Made by a program: the position numbers and the translations under genes
Shown: piece after piece, positions 9,017 through 16,960 of the stretch
Layout of the letters: each line of letters opens with the position of its first letter
Numbering within the stretch: position 1 is the stretch's first letter
Assembly (NCBI RefSeq): GCF_014863355.1
Contig: NZ_JACZEP010000010.1
Coordinates: 91,225 to 155,224 of the forward strand
Direction: 5' to 3'
Length of the DNA stretch: 64,000 bases
Source of the DNA: Aminobacter carboxidus
GTDB lineage: Bacteria > Pseudomonadota > Alphaproteobacteria > Rhizobiales > Rhizobiaceae
The notes under the pieces: generated by a model
What the model saw: only the letters and a program-made list of their open reading frames with translations
Databases searched by the model: none
What the model was told of the DNA's origin: nothing

Positions 9017-9412
9017 ATGGTGGCCGTCGCCGCGCCAGGCTATGTCGCCGCGCACGGCGCGCCGCAGCACCCGCAGGAGCTGATTGGACACAACTGCATC
9101 AACATGCGCCACGAGACGCGTGGCGGGCTCTATGCGTGGGAGTTCGAGAAGGACGGCCAGGAACTGCGTGTGCGCGTGAATGGCCAGCTGACCTTCAACA
9201 AATCGGAGCCAATGATGGATGCGGTGTTGAACGGGCTGGGCATCGCCTTCGTGCCGAACAGCCTGGCCGATCAGCTGGTAGCATCGGGCGAACTAGTGCT
9301 TCTGCTCGATGACTGGTCGCCCTTCTTCGACGGCTATTTCCTCTATTACCCAAGCCGTCACCAGAACCTGCCGGCATTCCGGATTGTCGTTGATGCTCTG
9401 AGGCAGAAGTAG
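9017..9412 (+). pseudogene. LysR-family regulator, C-terminal remnant
   Basis: The 131 codons encode only the second half of a LysR substrate-binding domain: MVAVAAPGYVAAHG, then HPQELIGHNCINMR, then MMDAVLNGLGIAFVPNSLADQLVASGELVLLLDDW, ending in YYPSRHQNLPAFRIVVDALR. The DNA-binding HTH and the first half of the effector domain are absent upstream. A short stretch in another frame just before it (GRIGE) resembles the residues that should lie some 17 positions earlier, so an internal deletion is likely as well as loss of the 5' part. It is a decayed gene and unlikely to act as a regulator. Confidence 0.8.
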
Positions 9413-9705
9413 CGGATTCCTGACTTTGGCGGGTCGGATTTTCCGCCAAGACCGCGATTGGATCGCGTTGCTGTCGAACTGCCGTAGGATTCAAGCGACC
9501 GCTCATTCGAGAGCCAGTCTAAGAGCGGACCGTCTCAGTCAAATTTCCGGCTGCATCGGGGCCGGTTCCTGACCGTCCGGTTACGGGATGAGCTGGCCAA
9601 CAAGCGGTCATTCTGGAACCGCCTTTTCATGCGCTCGTCGTTCAGATGAGAAGCCGTGGTTCTTACGCTTATGCGGAAGACCGGCTGTTGATGCGAACTG
9701 GCCTG

Positions 9706-10530
9706 TCAAAGCAGCGAGTAGAACCTGCTGTAAACATCGTAAGTCGAGGCGATGTGCGCTCTGGCGTGCTTTTCAGCCAGCAACGGGGCGCGGCTTTGAA
9801 TGGCAGCGGTGATATAATCATGTTCTGTCTGAAACAGCGTCGACTCCGAAACCGAAATCAGGTGAGCGAACTTGTAAGAGAAATAATACTGCGTATGCTT
9901 TCGTATCATCGAGACCAGCCGGGCGTTGTACGACGCCTTGAATATCCGATTGTGGAAGTCGCGATTGGACGTCAGGCGGGCGAGGACGTCTCCGTGTTGG
10001 ATTTCCGATCTTAGCGAGTTTGCATCGACAATGGCCCGGATGTCTTCATCGGTGGCTCGGATGGCAGCCTGCGCGGTTGCAAAGCTTTCAAGTGCCATCC
10101 GAACCTCATAACTTTCCCTCAATTGATCCCTGTCGAGACGCCTTACTTCCCAACCGCGCTTGCGACGGGACAACAGACCGTCCGATACAAGCCTTTGAAG
10201 CGCTTCGCGCACCGGTGTCCGACTGACGCCCATGACGTCTGCGATGTCATTCTCGATCAACGGCATGCCAGTTCCGAGCGATCCAATCGAAATGCCAAGA
10301 TGCAGGCAACGATAGGCAGCATCAGCGAATGCCTGGCTGGATCGACCTTCGACGGCAACCTTGGCAATAGCCGGAATAGTCTCCCAAAAGTCAGCTCCCG
10401 AAATCAAAGCCCGTTCAAGAGTGTCGATCCAGGCTGGTCGTGTGCAAGGCGTGTTGTGGGGGGCGAGAGATCTATCGTCCCCTTGGATCACCCAGTCTTT
10501 GTCGACTTCCGTCATCCCAGGCGCGTCCAT
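9706..10530 (-). CDS. GntR-family transcriptional regulator (FCD type)
   Basis: A 274-residue repressor-type protein. After an unusually long N-terminal extension of about 65 residues comes a GntR winged helix (FADAAYRCLHLGI, then ENDIADVMGVSRTPVREALQRLVSDGLL), followed by an all-helical FCD effector domain (YEVRMALESFATAQAAI, FHNRIFKASYNARLVSMI, EHDYITAAIQSR). The start is uncertain: ATG 10530 and ATG 10515 are both possible and neither has a strong ribosome site. It is divergent from the fumarylacetoacetase-like gene, with a perfect palindrome between them, so it probably represses that cassette until a metabolite binds. Confidence 0.85.
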   Translation of the reverse strand: MDAPGMTEVDKDWVIQGDDRSLAPHNTPCTRPAWIDTLERALISGADFWETIPAIAKVAVEGRSSQAFADAAYRCLHLGISIGSLGTGMPLIENDIADVMGVSRTPVREALQRLVSDGLLSRRKRGWEVRRLDRDQLRESYEVRMALESFATAQAAIRATDEDIRAIVDANSLRSEIQHGDVLARLTSNRDFHNRIFKASYNARLVSMIRKHTQYYFSYKFAHLISVSESTLFQTEHDYITAAIQSRAPLLAEKHARAHIASTYDVYSRFYSLL

Positions 10531-10617
10531 CAATAATATCTTCTTTCGTCGGAGTTCGCTTCGACAAACCATCGCACACAATTTGGCCGCGTTGAACTCC
10601 TTGACGGATGTAAATTC

Positions 10618-10635
10618 GCATGCAAGTTTGCATGC
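10618..10635. promoter_or_regulatory. Perfect palindromic operator candidate
   Basis: GCATGCAA-GT-TTGCATGC, two perfect 8-bp arms with a 2-bp spacer, lies midway between the divergent GntR-type gene and the fumarylacetoacetase-like gene. The size and symmetry suit a GntR/FCD dimer. A further half-site-like TCATGCAA overlaps the start of the 10675 gene. Binding has not been shown. Confidence 0.6.
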
Positions 10636-10674
10636 AATACGAACGCTAACAATCGCATACCCATTGGGACTTTC

Positions 10675-11982
10675 ATGCAAATAGCCAACAGCACCCACGA
10701 TCCTCTTCTCCGAAGCTGGGTGGCATCGGCCGATCACCATGCGGATTTTCCGATTCAAAATCTGCCATTCGGCGTCGTTTGTTCGATTGGTGAATCAGAC
10801 CCTGACCCACGGATTGCGGTGGCGATCGGAAACTTCGCACTGGATTTGCGGTCTTGTTACCGAGCTGGCCTGCTTCGTTCCCTGGACGGGTCCAAAGAGA
10901 GCGTGTTTGAGGCACGGGTCTTGAACCCATTGATGAACGAGGGGCCGAAGTTCTGGTCTACATTGAGAAACTGGCTGAGCTTGGCGCTCCGCGAAGGTTC
11001 AGCTCTCCAAGCAGAGCTTGAACCCCACTTGATTTCGCGATCAGCCGTCAATCTGAGCGTTCCGGTGGATATTCCCGATTACACGGATTTCTACTGCTCG
11101 ATCGAACACGCGACCAACGTCGGCAAGATTTTTCGCCCGGACGAGCCGTTACTCCCGAATTTCAAGAACCTGCCAATAGCATATCATGGTCGCTCCTCAT
11201 CGATCGTTATCAGCGGCACTCCGGTTACAAGGCCAAAGGGCCAGCGGCTTGAGGCTGGGACTATCGTATTCGGCCCCACCTCGATGCTGGATTACGAGGT
11301 CGAACTTGGTGCGTTCTTGGGCGGTCCCACCGCTTTGGGAGACACGATCTGCCTGGAGGAAGCCCATAGCCATCTTTTCGGCATCTGCCTACTCAATGAC
11401 TGGAGTGCTCGCGATATCCAGGCTTGGGAATATCGGCCGCTGGGGCCTTTCTTGTCGAAGAGTTTTGCCACCTCGATCTCTGGTTGGGTTGTCACGTTGG
11501 AGGCCTTGGCTCCCTTCCGCGTGCCTGCCGCTCATCGCGCCGCCGACGACCCGAAACTGTTGCCCTATCTCGATGGAGCGGCTCTGTCGTCAGCAGGCCT
11601 CAACATCGAGGTGGAAGCGTTTATCCAAACAGTTGCCATGCGGTCCGCAAGTGTCGAGGCCCAGCCCGTTTCAAGCGTCAACGCGCGGGGGCTGTATTGG
11701 ACATTTGCGCAGATGATTACGCATCACAGCTCGAATGGCTGTCCTATGCAGACGGGTGATCTTCTGGGCAGCGGCACGATTTCGGGATCAGAGCCCGGTA
11801 CCCAGGGAAGCTTGCTGGAAATCACTGGGCGGGGTGCGCAAGAGCTGCAATTGAGCGGTGAGCGGCGAAGATTCCTGCAGGACGGCGACACAGTGATCTT
11901 GCGAGGGAGGTGCCACGCCCCCGGCGCACGCTCCATCGGATTTGGGGAAAGCGTTGGCGTCATCATGCCCGCTCGCATCTGA
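10675..11982 (+). CDS. Fumarylacetoacetase-family hydrolase
   Basis: A 435-residue protein of full fumarylacetoacetase length with both the small N-terminal domain and the catalytic FAH domain. Family metal and catalytic residues are present: Asp138 and His145 in DFYCSIEHATNVG, Tyr170 in IAYHGRSSS, Glu208 and Glu210 in DYEVELGAF, and Asp242 in LLNDWSARDIQAWEY. The family cleaves the C-C bond of fumarylacetoacetate in tyrosine and homogentisate breakdown. Here there is no homogentisate dioxygenase or maleylacetoacetate isomerase beside it. It sits instead ahead of an ABC importer under a GntR-type regulator, so the true substrate may be another acylpyruvate. The ATG at 10675 follows closely on the palindrome. 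Confidence 0.88.
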   Translation: MQIANSTHDPLLRSWVASADHHADFPIQNLPFGVVCSIGESDPDPRIAVAIGNFALDLRSCYRAGLLRSLDGSKESVFEARVLNPLMNEGPKFWSTLRNWLSLALREGSALQAELEPHLISRSAVNLSVPVDIPDYTDFYCSIEHATNVGKIFRPDEPLLPNFKNLPIAYHGRSSSIVISGTPVTRPKGQRLEAGTIVFGPTSMLDYEVELGAFLGGPTALGDTICLEEAHSHLFGICLLNDWSARDIQAWEYRPLGPFLSKSFATSISGWVVTLEALAPFRVPAAHRAADDPKLLPYLDGAALSSAGLNIEVEAFIQTVAMRSASVEAQPVSSVNARGLYWTFAQMITHHSSNGCPMQTGDLLGSGTISGSEPGTQGSLLEITGRGAQELQLSGERRRFLQDGDTVILRGRCHAPGARSIGFGESVGVIMPARI

Positions 11983-12044
11983 TCGCATCGTCCGGTGCTA
12001 GGCACCTCGAACATCTTTTTTCGTTCACACCAAGGGAGGAAGAC

Positions 12045-13082
12045 ATGGAATTCAGCATTCGGAATATTAAGCTGCTGGGCAGTCGTTTGACGCGCCGAAC
12101 TTTGTTCGGTGCAGCTATCGGGGCGACAGTCCTTGCGGTGGGGCTGACCGGTGCTCAGGCTCAGACCAAGGATGTAACGGTTGTCTTGCCGGGATCCTCG
12201 GCGCTTGCCTGGTACCCGATGATTGTTGCCAAACAGCAGGGCTTCTTTGCCGAGGAAGGCTTGAATGTCTCAATCCAAAGCCTCGACGGTTCGGGTGCCG
12301 TCATTCAGGCGATGGAAGCAGGACGTGCCGAATTCGGCGCACCTGGGCCTGGGCCAGCCCTCAACGCACACGCTCGTGGCGCAGATATCAAGTATTTTTA
12401 CAATCTGTTCTCCCGCGGTCTCTTCGTGCTGGCAGGGGAGCGCGGCGACAATCTCGGGGGTGCCGGCGACCTGAAGGGGAAACAGATCGGCGTCTCCACG
12501 TCAGACGGTGCGGAGGTCTCCTTTACGCGTTCGGCGTTGGCCTCGGTTGGCGTGAAGCCCGAAGACTACAAATTTGTCACGATCGGGCAGGAGGGCATGG
12601 CAGTTACGGCGTTCCAGCGCGACACAATCCACGCCTTTGCTGCTTCATTCACCGGAATTGCGGTGCTGAAGGACCGCGGCGTCGACATTGTGGACCTCAC
12701 ACCTCCGGGCCTGAAGCTTTTTGGCAATGGTCTGGCTGTTCGCGGAAGCATCTATCGCGACAATCCTGAGATGGTCGCCGCCTTCACCCGGGCAATCCAC
12801 AAGGCGTCCCTTTGGGGGCAGAAAAACTCTGAAGGCGTTCTCGATGATGGCGAGACGTACAATCCGCAGGAAATCGAACGTCGGGAATATGCCAGGGCAC
12901 TTCTCGCCAGCGTGATCGAGCAGTACAAGCCTTTTGAGGGGAACGCGTTGGGCTTCCTGCCGGAAGACGGTTGGCAAGCTTGGCACGAGAGCCTTCTTGC
13001 GACCAAAGAACTCGACAAGCCGATTGCGGATTTGTCCGCAATCTACACAAACGAATTTGTCGAGAAGCTGGAAAGCGAGTGA
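12045..13082 (+). CDS. NitT/TauT-type ABC transporter substrate-binding protein (NMT1/THI5-like)
   Basis: A 345-residue exported binding protein. The N-terminus has a twin-arginine motif (LTRRTLFGAAIG) and a hydrophobic stretch ending in GAQA, so export by the Tat path is likely. The body has the NMT1-like pattern: WYPMIVAKQQGFFAEEGLNV, GSGAVIQAMEAGRAEFG, GDLKGKQIGVSTSDG. A strong ribosome site (AAGGGAGGA) sits 5 nt before the ATG at 12045, which rules out the longer frame. It follows the fumarylacetoacetase-like gene by 62 bp and overlaps the ATPase gene by 1 nt, so the whole set is one operon. The ligand is unknown; an aromatic or acylpyruvate-related acid is possible. Confidence 0.88.
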   Translation: MEFSIRNIKLLGSRLTRRTLFGAAIGATVLAVGLTGAQAQTKDVTVVLPGSSALAWYPMIVAKQQGFFAEEGLNVSIQSLDGSGAVIQAMEAGRAEFGAPGPGPALNAHARGADIKYFYNLFSRGLFVLAGERGDNLGGAGDLKGKQIGVSTSDGAEVSFTRSALASVGVKPEDYKFVTIGQEGMAVTAFQRDTIHAFAASFTGIAVLKDRGVDIVDLTPPGLKLFGNGLAVRGSIYRDNPEMVAAFTRAIHKASLWGQKNSEGVLDDGETYNPQEIERREYARALLASVIEQYKPFEGNALGFLPEDGWQAWHESLLATKELDKPIADLSAIYTNEFVEKLESE

Positions 13083-13903
13083 TGAACCAGCAGCCAAATG
13101 TGGCTGGTAACACCCCAGCCAAGCCCTTTCTTTCCCTCACTCGCATCAACAAGCATTACCGAGGCGCACGTGAACCGGTTCACGCCGCAAAGGATGTTTC
13201 CTTCGAGTTAGAGAGGGGCCAAACGGCCTCTCTCGTCGGAGCCAGCGGCTGTGGCAAATCCACGGTTCTCAAGATGATCGCTGGTTTGCTTCGGCCTTCC
13301 AGCGGTGAGATTCATCTGGACGGCAGGAGGTTGACTGGACCCGACAAGGGCGTCGGCATCATGTTCCAGCAGCCTACCCTGTTGCCATGGCGGACGGTGA
13401 CCGACAACGTCTTGTTGCCGATTGAGATCAGACAGGGCAAAGCGGCTGCAAAACTTGCCGCTGAACGAGCCAAGTCGCTCATTCACATGGCTGGTTTGAC
13501 CGGATTTGAAGAAGCGCTGCCTGGCGAACTGTCGGGCGGCATGGCGCAACGTGCTGCCGTTTGCCGGATGCTCGTCAACGAGCCCGACCTTCTGCTCCTG
13601 GATGAGCCCTTTGGCGCGCTCGATGAATTCACGCGCGAACAAATGAATGTCGAATTCCAACGCATCTGCTCGGCGCGGAAAGCAACGGCAATTGTCGTAA
13701 CGCACTCCATTCAAGAGGCCGTCTTCTTATCTGACGTCGTGTTTGTGATGTCGCCTCGGCCTGGCCGCATTTCCAAGCGGATCGACATTGACCTCCCTCG
13801 ACCGAGAACTCCTGACATGGTCACCAGTTCTGCCTTCAACGAATACGTGCGCGAAATTCACCACTGCCTCTTCGTGCGGAACAGCGAGGCCAATCATGGC
13901 TGA
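13082..13903 (+). CDS. NitT/TauT-type ABC transporter ATPase
   Basis: A 273-residue single-domain ATPase with Walker A GASGCGKST, Q-loop FQQPTLLPWRTV, signature LSGGMAQRAA, Walker B LLLLDEPFGALD and switch His in VVTHSIQEA. It matches the SsuB/TauB subfamily in length and motifs. The start codon shares one base with the binding-protein stop (TGATG), so translation is coupled. It would drive import through the permease encoded next. Confidence 0.93.
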   Translation: MNQQPNVAGNTPAKPFLSLTRINKHYRGAREPVHAAKDVSFELERGQTASLVGASGCGKSTVLKMIAGLLRPSSGEIHLDGRRLTGPDKGVGIMFQQPTLLPWRTVTDNVLLPIEIRQGKAAAKLAAERAKSLIHMAGLTGFEEALPGELSGGMAQRAAVCRMLVNEPDLLLLDEPFGALDEFTREQMNVEFQRICSARKATAIVVTHSIQEAVFLSDVVFVMSPRPGRISKRIDIDLPRPRTPDMVTSSAFNEYVREIHHCLFVRNSEANHG

Positions 13904-14750
13904 AACCTCAGTAATCCCATCAAGCGAACAGGCCGGAATGTTGATCGAAGAGGATGACGCTCATCGATCCTTCGTGGAAAGGACGCCTCAATGGGTCCTG
14001 GTGCTTGCCTTCGGTGTAATTCTGGTCACTTTCTGGCAGGCAGCGGTCGATTTGTCGGGTGTATCTCCACTCGTGCTCCCCGGACCATATGAGGTTTTGC
14101 AGGATCTCATCTTCACAGTGACGAACCTCTTCAGCGGAGGCTATGTTCTTGATGCCACTATTGTCACCGTCGTTGAAGTTATCTTCGGTTTCTCCCTGGC
14201 ATGCGTCATTGGCCTAACCCTGGGAGCCATCATCGGTGCGACCGAGATCGGGCGAAAAGCAATCATGCCTTACGTGGTCGCCGTCAACACGATGCCAAAG
14301 GTCGCCTTTGCGCCACTGTTTGTCGCCTGGTTTGGGTTCGGCGTTGAATCAAAAATCATGATGGCTGCGTTCATTTCCTTCTTCCCAGTCACCATAAACA
14401 CTGCTGCGGGCCTTGGAGCGACGAGTGGCGACCTTCTCATGTTGTTCCGATCGCTCGAGGCCAAGCGATGGCAGACCCTTTTGAAGCTGCAGCTTCCCTT
14501 CGCACTTCCCTACATCTTTGCAGGCTTAAAGCTGGCGGCGGTGTGGAGTGTCATCGGCGTTGTAGTGGGTGAATACATGGGCGGTGGCGAGGGCATCGGG
14601 GAGTTGGTGCGCATCGCCGCAAGCCAGCTACGCGTGGGCCGCGTCTTTGCCCAAATCCTGCTTCTTAGCATGATCGGCTTGTCACTGTTCAGCCTAGTGT
14701 CGTTGGTCGAAGCCTATTTCACCAAATGGAAACAACGCGATAACCATTGA
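13896..14750 (+). CDS. NitT/TauT-type ABC transporter permease
   Basis: A 284-residue permease of the SsuC/TauC family with about six membrane segments. The EAA loop that contacts the ATPase is visible as FRSLEAKRWQTLLKLQLPFALPYIFAGLKLAAVWSVIG. The ATG at 13896 overlaps the ATPase gene by 8 bp and was preferred to a TTG at 13788 inside that gene. It ends the cassette of hydrolase and importer; no terminator was clear after it, and degraded sequence begins within 100 bp. Confidence 0.9.
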   Translation: MAETSVIPSSEQAGMLIEEDDAHRSFVERTPQWVLVLAFGVILVTFWQAAVDLSGVSPLVLPGPYEVLQDLIFTVTNLFSGGYVLDATIVTVVEVIFGFSLACVIGLTLGAIIGATEIGRKAIMPYVVAVNTMPKVAFAPLFVAWFGFGVESKIMMAAFISFFPVTINTAAGLGATSGDLLMLFRSLEAKRWQTLLKLQLPFALPYIFAGLKLAAVWSVIGVVVGEYMGGGEGIGELVRIAASQLRVGRVFAQILLLSMIGLSLFSLVSLVEAYFTKWKQRDNH

Positions 14751-15070
14751 GTTGAATCAGGAATCGAATTTCGAACCCTCTTTAGCTGCGGCATTTCGGG
14801 CGCTTACAGACAAGCGTTCGAAATGCCTGCCGCCTCTAGAGATGTATCTTGCCCTGGATGTTTCCCAGGTAGCCGAGGGCCTGGCTGTCCTCTCCAATTG
14901 GGGTCTTCGCGGTCAAGCTGCTCCTCATAGGCGTGAAGCCTGCAGACTTAGCCCGCGCGATGCAGCACCTCAACGGCAGCCTGGCCCGCTGGGTGTCGGA
15001 GGGAGGACGGCGACTTGTAGCCACGTAGCCTTGCCCTCACGGGCCTTTGCCTCGTCCGTCCGCCTCGATC
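14751..15070. other. Degraded sequence, no intact gene
   Basis: A 120-codon frame from a TTG at 14752 shows no family resemblance. A different frame across about 14907-15027 reads as a plausible protein fragment (AVKLLLIGVKPADLARAMQH, then NGSLARWVSEGGRR) that ends in a stop, suggesting a frameshifted remnant of unknown origin. Nothing here can be called a working gene. Confidence 0.4.
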
Positions 15071-15125
15071 TGGTTGCAGGGGCAAGATTTGAGCCTGCGT
15101 CCTCAAGCTTATGAGTCAAACGAGC
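15071..15125 (-). tRNA. Truncated initiator tRNA(fMet) copy (pseudo)
   Basis: On the minus strand this 55-nt block aligns with the 3' two-thirds of bacterial tRNA-fMet: the end of the D arm (GCTCGT), an anticodon arm with CTCATAA carrying anticodon CAT, a variable loop (GAGGACGC), a T arm with GGCTCAAATCTTGCC, and the 3' end GCAACCA. The acceptor 5' strand and most of the D arm are absent and there are several substitutions, including in the T stem. It cannot fold as a complete tRNA. Three-prime tRNA fragments of this kind are typical of the far end of integrated elements that use a tRNA gene as attachment site. Confidence 0.8.
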
Positions 15126-15128
15126 GTT

Positions 15129-15326
15129 TCAGAAGGCCGCGTACAATATGATATTGCCGATGCCGATCTCTTGCCAGCGCCGTGATGGCGACCAGATGGT
15201 GCAAGCAAAGCACACGACCAGAAACCAACCTATAGGTCCCAAAAGCCAGCCGATGGTTATAACCACGGTGGCTACGGCAACTATCACGCCAATAATCCTG
15301 GAAATGAACTCGCGGCTTTCTATCAT
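15129..15326 (-). CDS. Hypothetical small membrane protein
   Basis: A possible 65-residue protein starting MIESREFISRIIG with two hydrophobic segments (IIGVIVAVATVVITIGWLLG and WFLVVCFACTIW) and the polar tail SPSRRWQEIG. There is no convincing ribosome site, and it lies between the tRNA remnant and a repeat. The amphipathic pattern suggests a real or recently real coding sequence, but it may be a leftover. No family recognised. Confidence 0.4.
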   Translation of the reverse strand: MIESREFISRIIGVIVAVATVVITIGWLLGPIGWFLVVCFACTIWSPSRRWQEIGIGNIILYAAF

Positions 15327-15369
15327 GGTGCCAAGCAAGACATAATAGCGACACTCGGCAACGTCATCA

Positions 15370-15578
15370 CGCCCGCATAACGGGTGCCCCTTGATCCAGA
15401 CATTCAGTGAGGTTTTGGGGCTTAGCATCGGCAGCGCGCCAGTGATTGGCGGTACGTCACCGAAGATATCTGTTCTGGGGCCGAATTCAGTCTAGGGAAC
15501 CGGAGCTGGAAAAGCTGACATTCGCGGGGACCTAGGCGTCGGGTACCAAGCGTCAGGCTTTCACCGCCAGCGCGTGCT
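15370..15578. repeat. Reference copy of the degenerate direct repeats
   Basis: Two blocks recur elsewhere in the accessory region in the same orientation: 15370-15484 (copy at 8718-8832) and 15531-15578 (copy at 6733-6780). Both lie just downstream of the intact metA gene. A minus-strand frame covering 15553-15786 was judged not to be a gene. Confidence 0.7.
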
Positions 15579-15754
15579 CGATCGGATCAAGCGTCTTCCG
15601 TTTGCTTGCCGATGTTGTGCGCGTTCTCGACGGCCATAGCGATATCGATGACGGCAAGTTCGCGTCCATCGCCGGCTGCAGACGAAGGGTTTCCAGGACC
15701 AGCAGGGCATCAAAGGACCGCGCCCGGCGTCGAGCGCGGTCCTGTTCGGGGAGG

Positions 15755-16678
15755 CTAGCGACCCTCGCCGATTGTTTCCAGATCATACTCGGTGGTCTGG
15801 TAGACCCGGTTGATCCAGTTGCCGAACAACAGATGGGCGTGTGAGCGCCAGCGGTTGAGCGGCTTACGCTGCGGGTCGTCGTCGGGGTAATATTCGTGCG
15901 GCACGGCGATGGTCACCCCTGCCGCGACGTCGCGGTCGTACTCTTCCTTGAGCGAGGTCGAGTCGTATTCGATGTGGTTGAACATGTAGAGCCGGTTGCC
16001 GGTTTCCTCAGACAAAAGGCTCGGCCCGGTGTCTTCCGATTCCATCAAAAGTTCGAGACCGGAATCCTTGGGGATGTCTGCGGCGCGGACTTCCGTCCAG
16101 CGCGACACCGGAATGGCGAAATCGTCGGAGAAGCCGGCAAGGTAAGGCGAGGCCGGTGCGTTGTTGTTGTGGCGGTAGACGCCGAACGCCTTTTGTTCCA
16201 GCGTGTGCTTGGGCACGCGGTGGAAATGCCAGGCCGCTGCCATCGCGCCCCAGCAGATGAAGAACGGCGAGTGCACGTTGGTCGTCGTCCAGTCCATGAT
16301 CTGCTTGAGTTCGTCCCAATAGGTGACCTCTTCGAAGGGCAGAAGCTCGATCGGCGCGCCGGTGATGATGAAGCCGTCGAACTTGCGATGCCTGACCTCT
16401 TCCCAGGTCTGGTAGAAGGCGATGAGGTGATCCTCTGACGTATTCTTGGCCTTGTGGGTGCCGATGCGCACCAGGGTCAGCTCGACCTGCAGCGGACTTG
16501 CGCCGATCAGCCGTGCGATCTGCGTTTCGGTCCTGACCTTGTTGGGCATCAGGTTGAGCAGGCCGATCTGCAGCGGACGGATGTCCTGGCGAAGAGCGGT
16601 CTGCTCGTCCATGACGGACACGCCCTCTTTGACCAGCACTTCGCGGGCGGGGAGTTGATCCGGGATCTTGATCGGCAC
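15755..16678 (-). CDS. metA: Homoserine O-acetyltransferase (MetA family)
   Basis: A 307-residue MetA enzyme that acylates homoserine in the first committed step of methionine synthesis, in the cytoplasm. The catalytic Cys142 (FFICWGAM), His235 and Glu237 (NHIEYDS) are at the standard numbering. Residue 111 is Glu (APIELLPF); work on the family links Glu111 to acetyl-CoA use and Gly111 to succinyl-CoA, so acetyltransferase activity is expected. Translation starts at a GTG at 16678; the longer frame runs through the riboswitch and terminator. Control by S-adenosylmethionine is shown by the upstream SAM-II motif. A broken copy of its middle lies 9 kb away. Confidence 0.95.
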   Translation of the reverse strand: MPIKIPDQLPAREVLVKEGVSVMDEQTALRQDIRPLQIGLLNLMPNKVRTETQIARLIGASPLQVELTLVRIGTHKAKNTSEDHLIAFYQTWEEVRHRKFDGFIITGAPIELLPFEEVTYWDELKQIMDWTTTNVHSPFFICWGAMAAAWHFHRVPKHTLEQKAFGVYRHNNNAPASPYLAGFSDDFAIPVSRWTEVRAADIPKDSGLELLMESEDTGPSLLSEETGNRLYMFNHIEYDSTSLKEEYDRDVAAGVTIAVPHEYYPDDDPQRKPLNRWRSHAHLLFGNWINRVYQTTEYDLETIGEGR

Positions 16679-16690
16679 TGTGCGAACTCC

Positions 16691-16730
16691 AAAAAACAAA
16701 AAACCGGCATTGCTGTCGCAAAGCCGGTTT
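16691..16730 (-). terminator. Rho-independent terminator in the metA leader
   Basis: On the minus strand AAACCGGC and GCCGGTTT (perfect 8-bp stem, 14-nt loop, 16701-16730) are followed by a run of T interrupted by one G (16691-16700). It lies between the SAM-II motif and the metA start, so it is a leader terminator rather than the end of a gene. Confidence 0.85.
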
Positions 16731-16743
16731 ACGGATCGCAAAC

Positions 16744-16800
16744 GGCCCTTTAGCGACTTGTTTAACGTGGCTGCAAGCCGACCGGCCAAATCACCACGGG
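16744..16800 (-). ncRNA. SAM-II riboswitch upstream of metA
   Basis: The minus-strand sequence CGTGGTGATTTGGCCGGTCG, then GCTTGCAGCCACG, then TTAAACAAGTCGCTAAAGG has the conserved order of the alphaproteobacterial SAM-II (SAM-alpha) aptamer: the GTGG/CCAC stem, the TTGCAGCCACG block, and the AAGTCGCTAAA end that forms the pseudoknot side. It lies about 65 nt before the metA start, with a terminator hairpin between. Binding of S-adenosylmethionine would shut metA down; here the following terminator suggests control of transcription as well as, or instead of, ribosome access. Confidence 0.9.
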
Positions 16801-16960
16801 TCTATGCCCTGCTCTTACGCCCGGGCGCCTATTGCGTCAACTCCGCCTCAATCGTGCGGCCACAACAGCTGTATCTGCCGGTTTTCCTCGACATTATACG
16901 CACCGGGCGGTATTTCCGCTGCGGCCTCCGGCCGGAGGCGCCAATCCAGGATATTTCGAA

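Noticed and set aside
14752..15114. TTG-initiated 120-codon frame after the NitT/TauT permease
   Set aside because: It runs into the tRNA remnant, has no known family features, and a different frame in the middle looks more protein-like, indicating decay.
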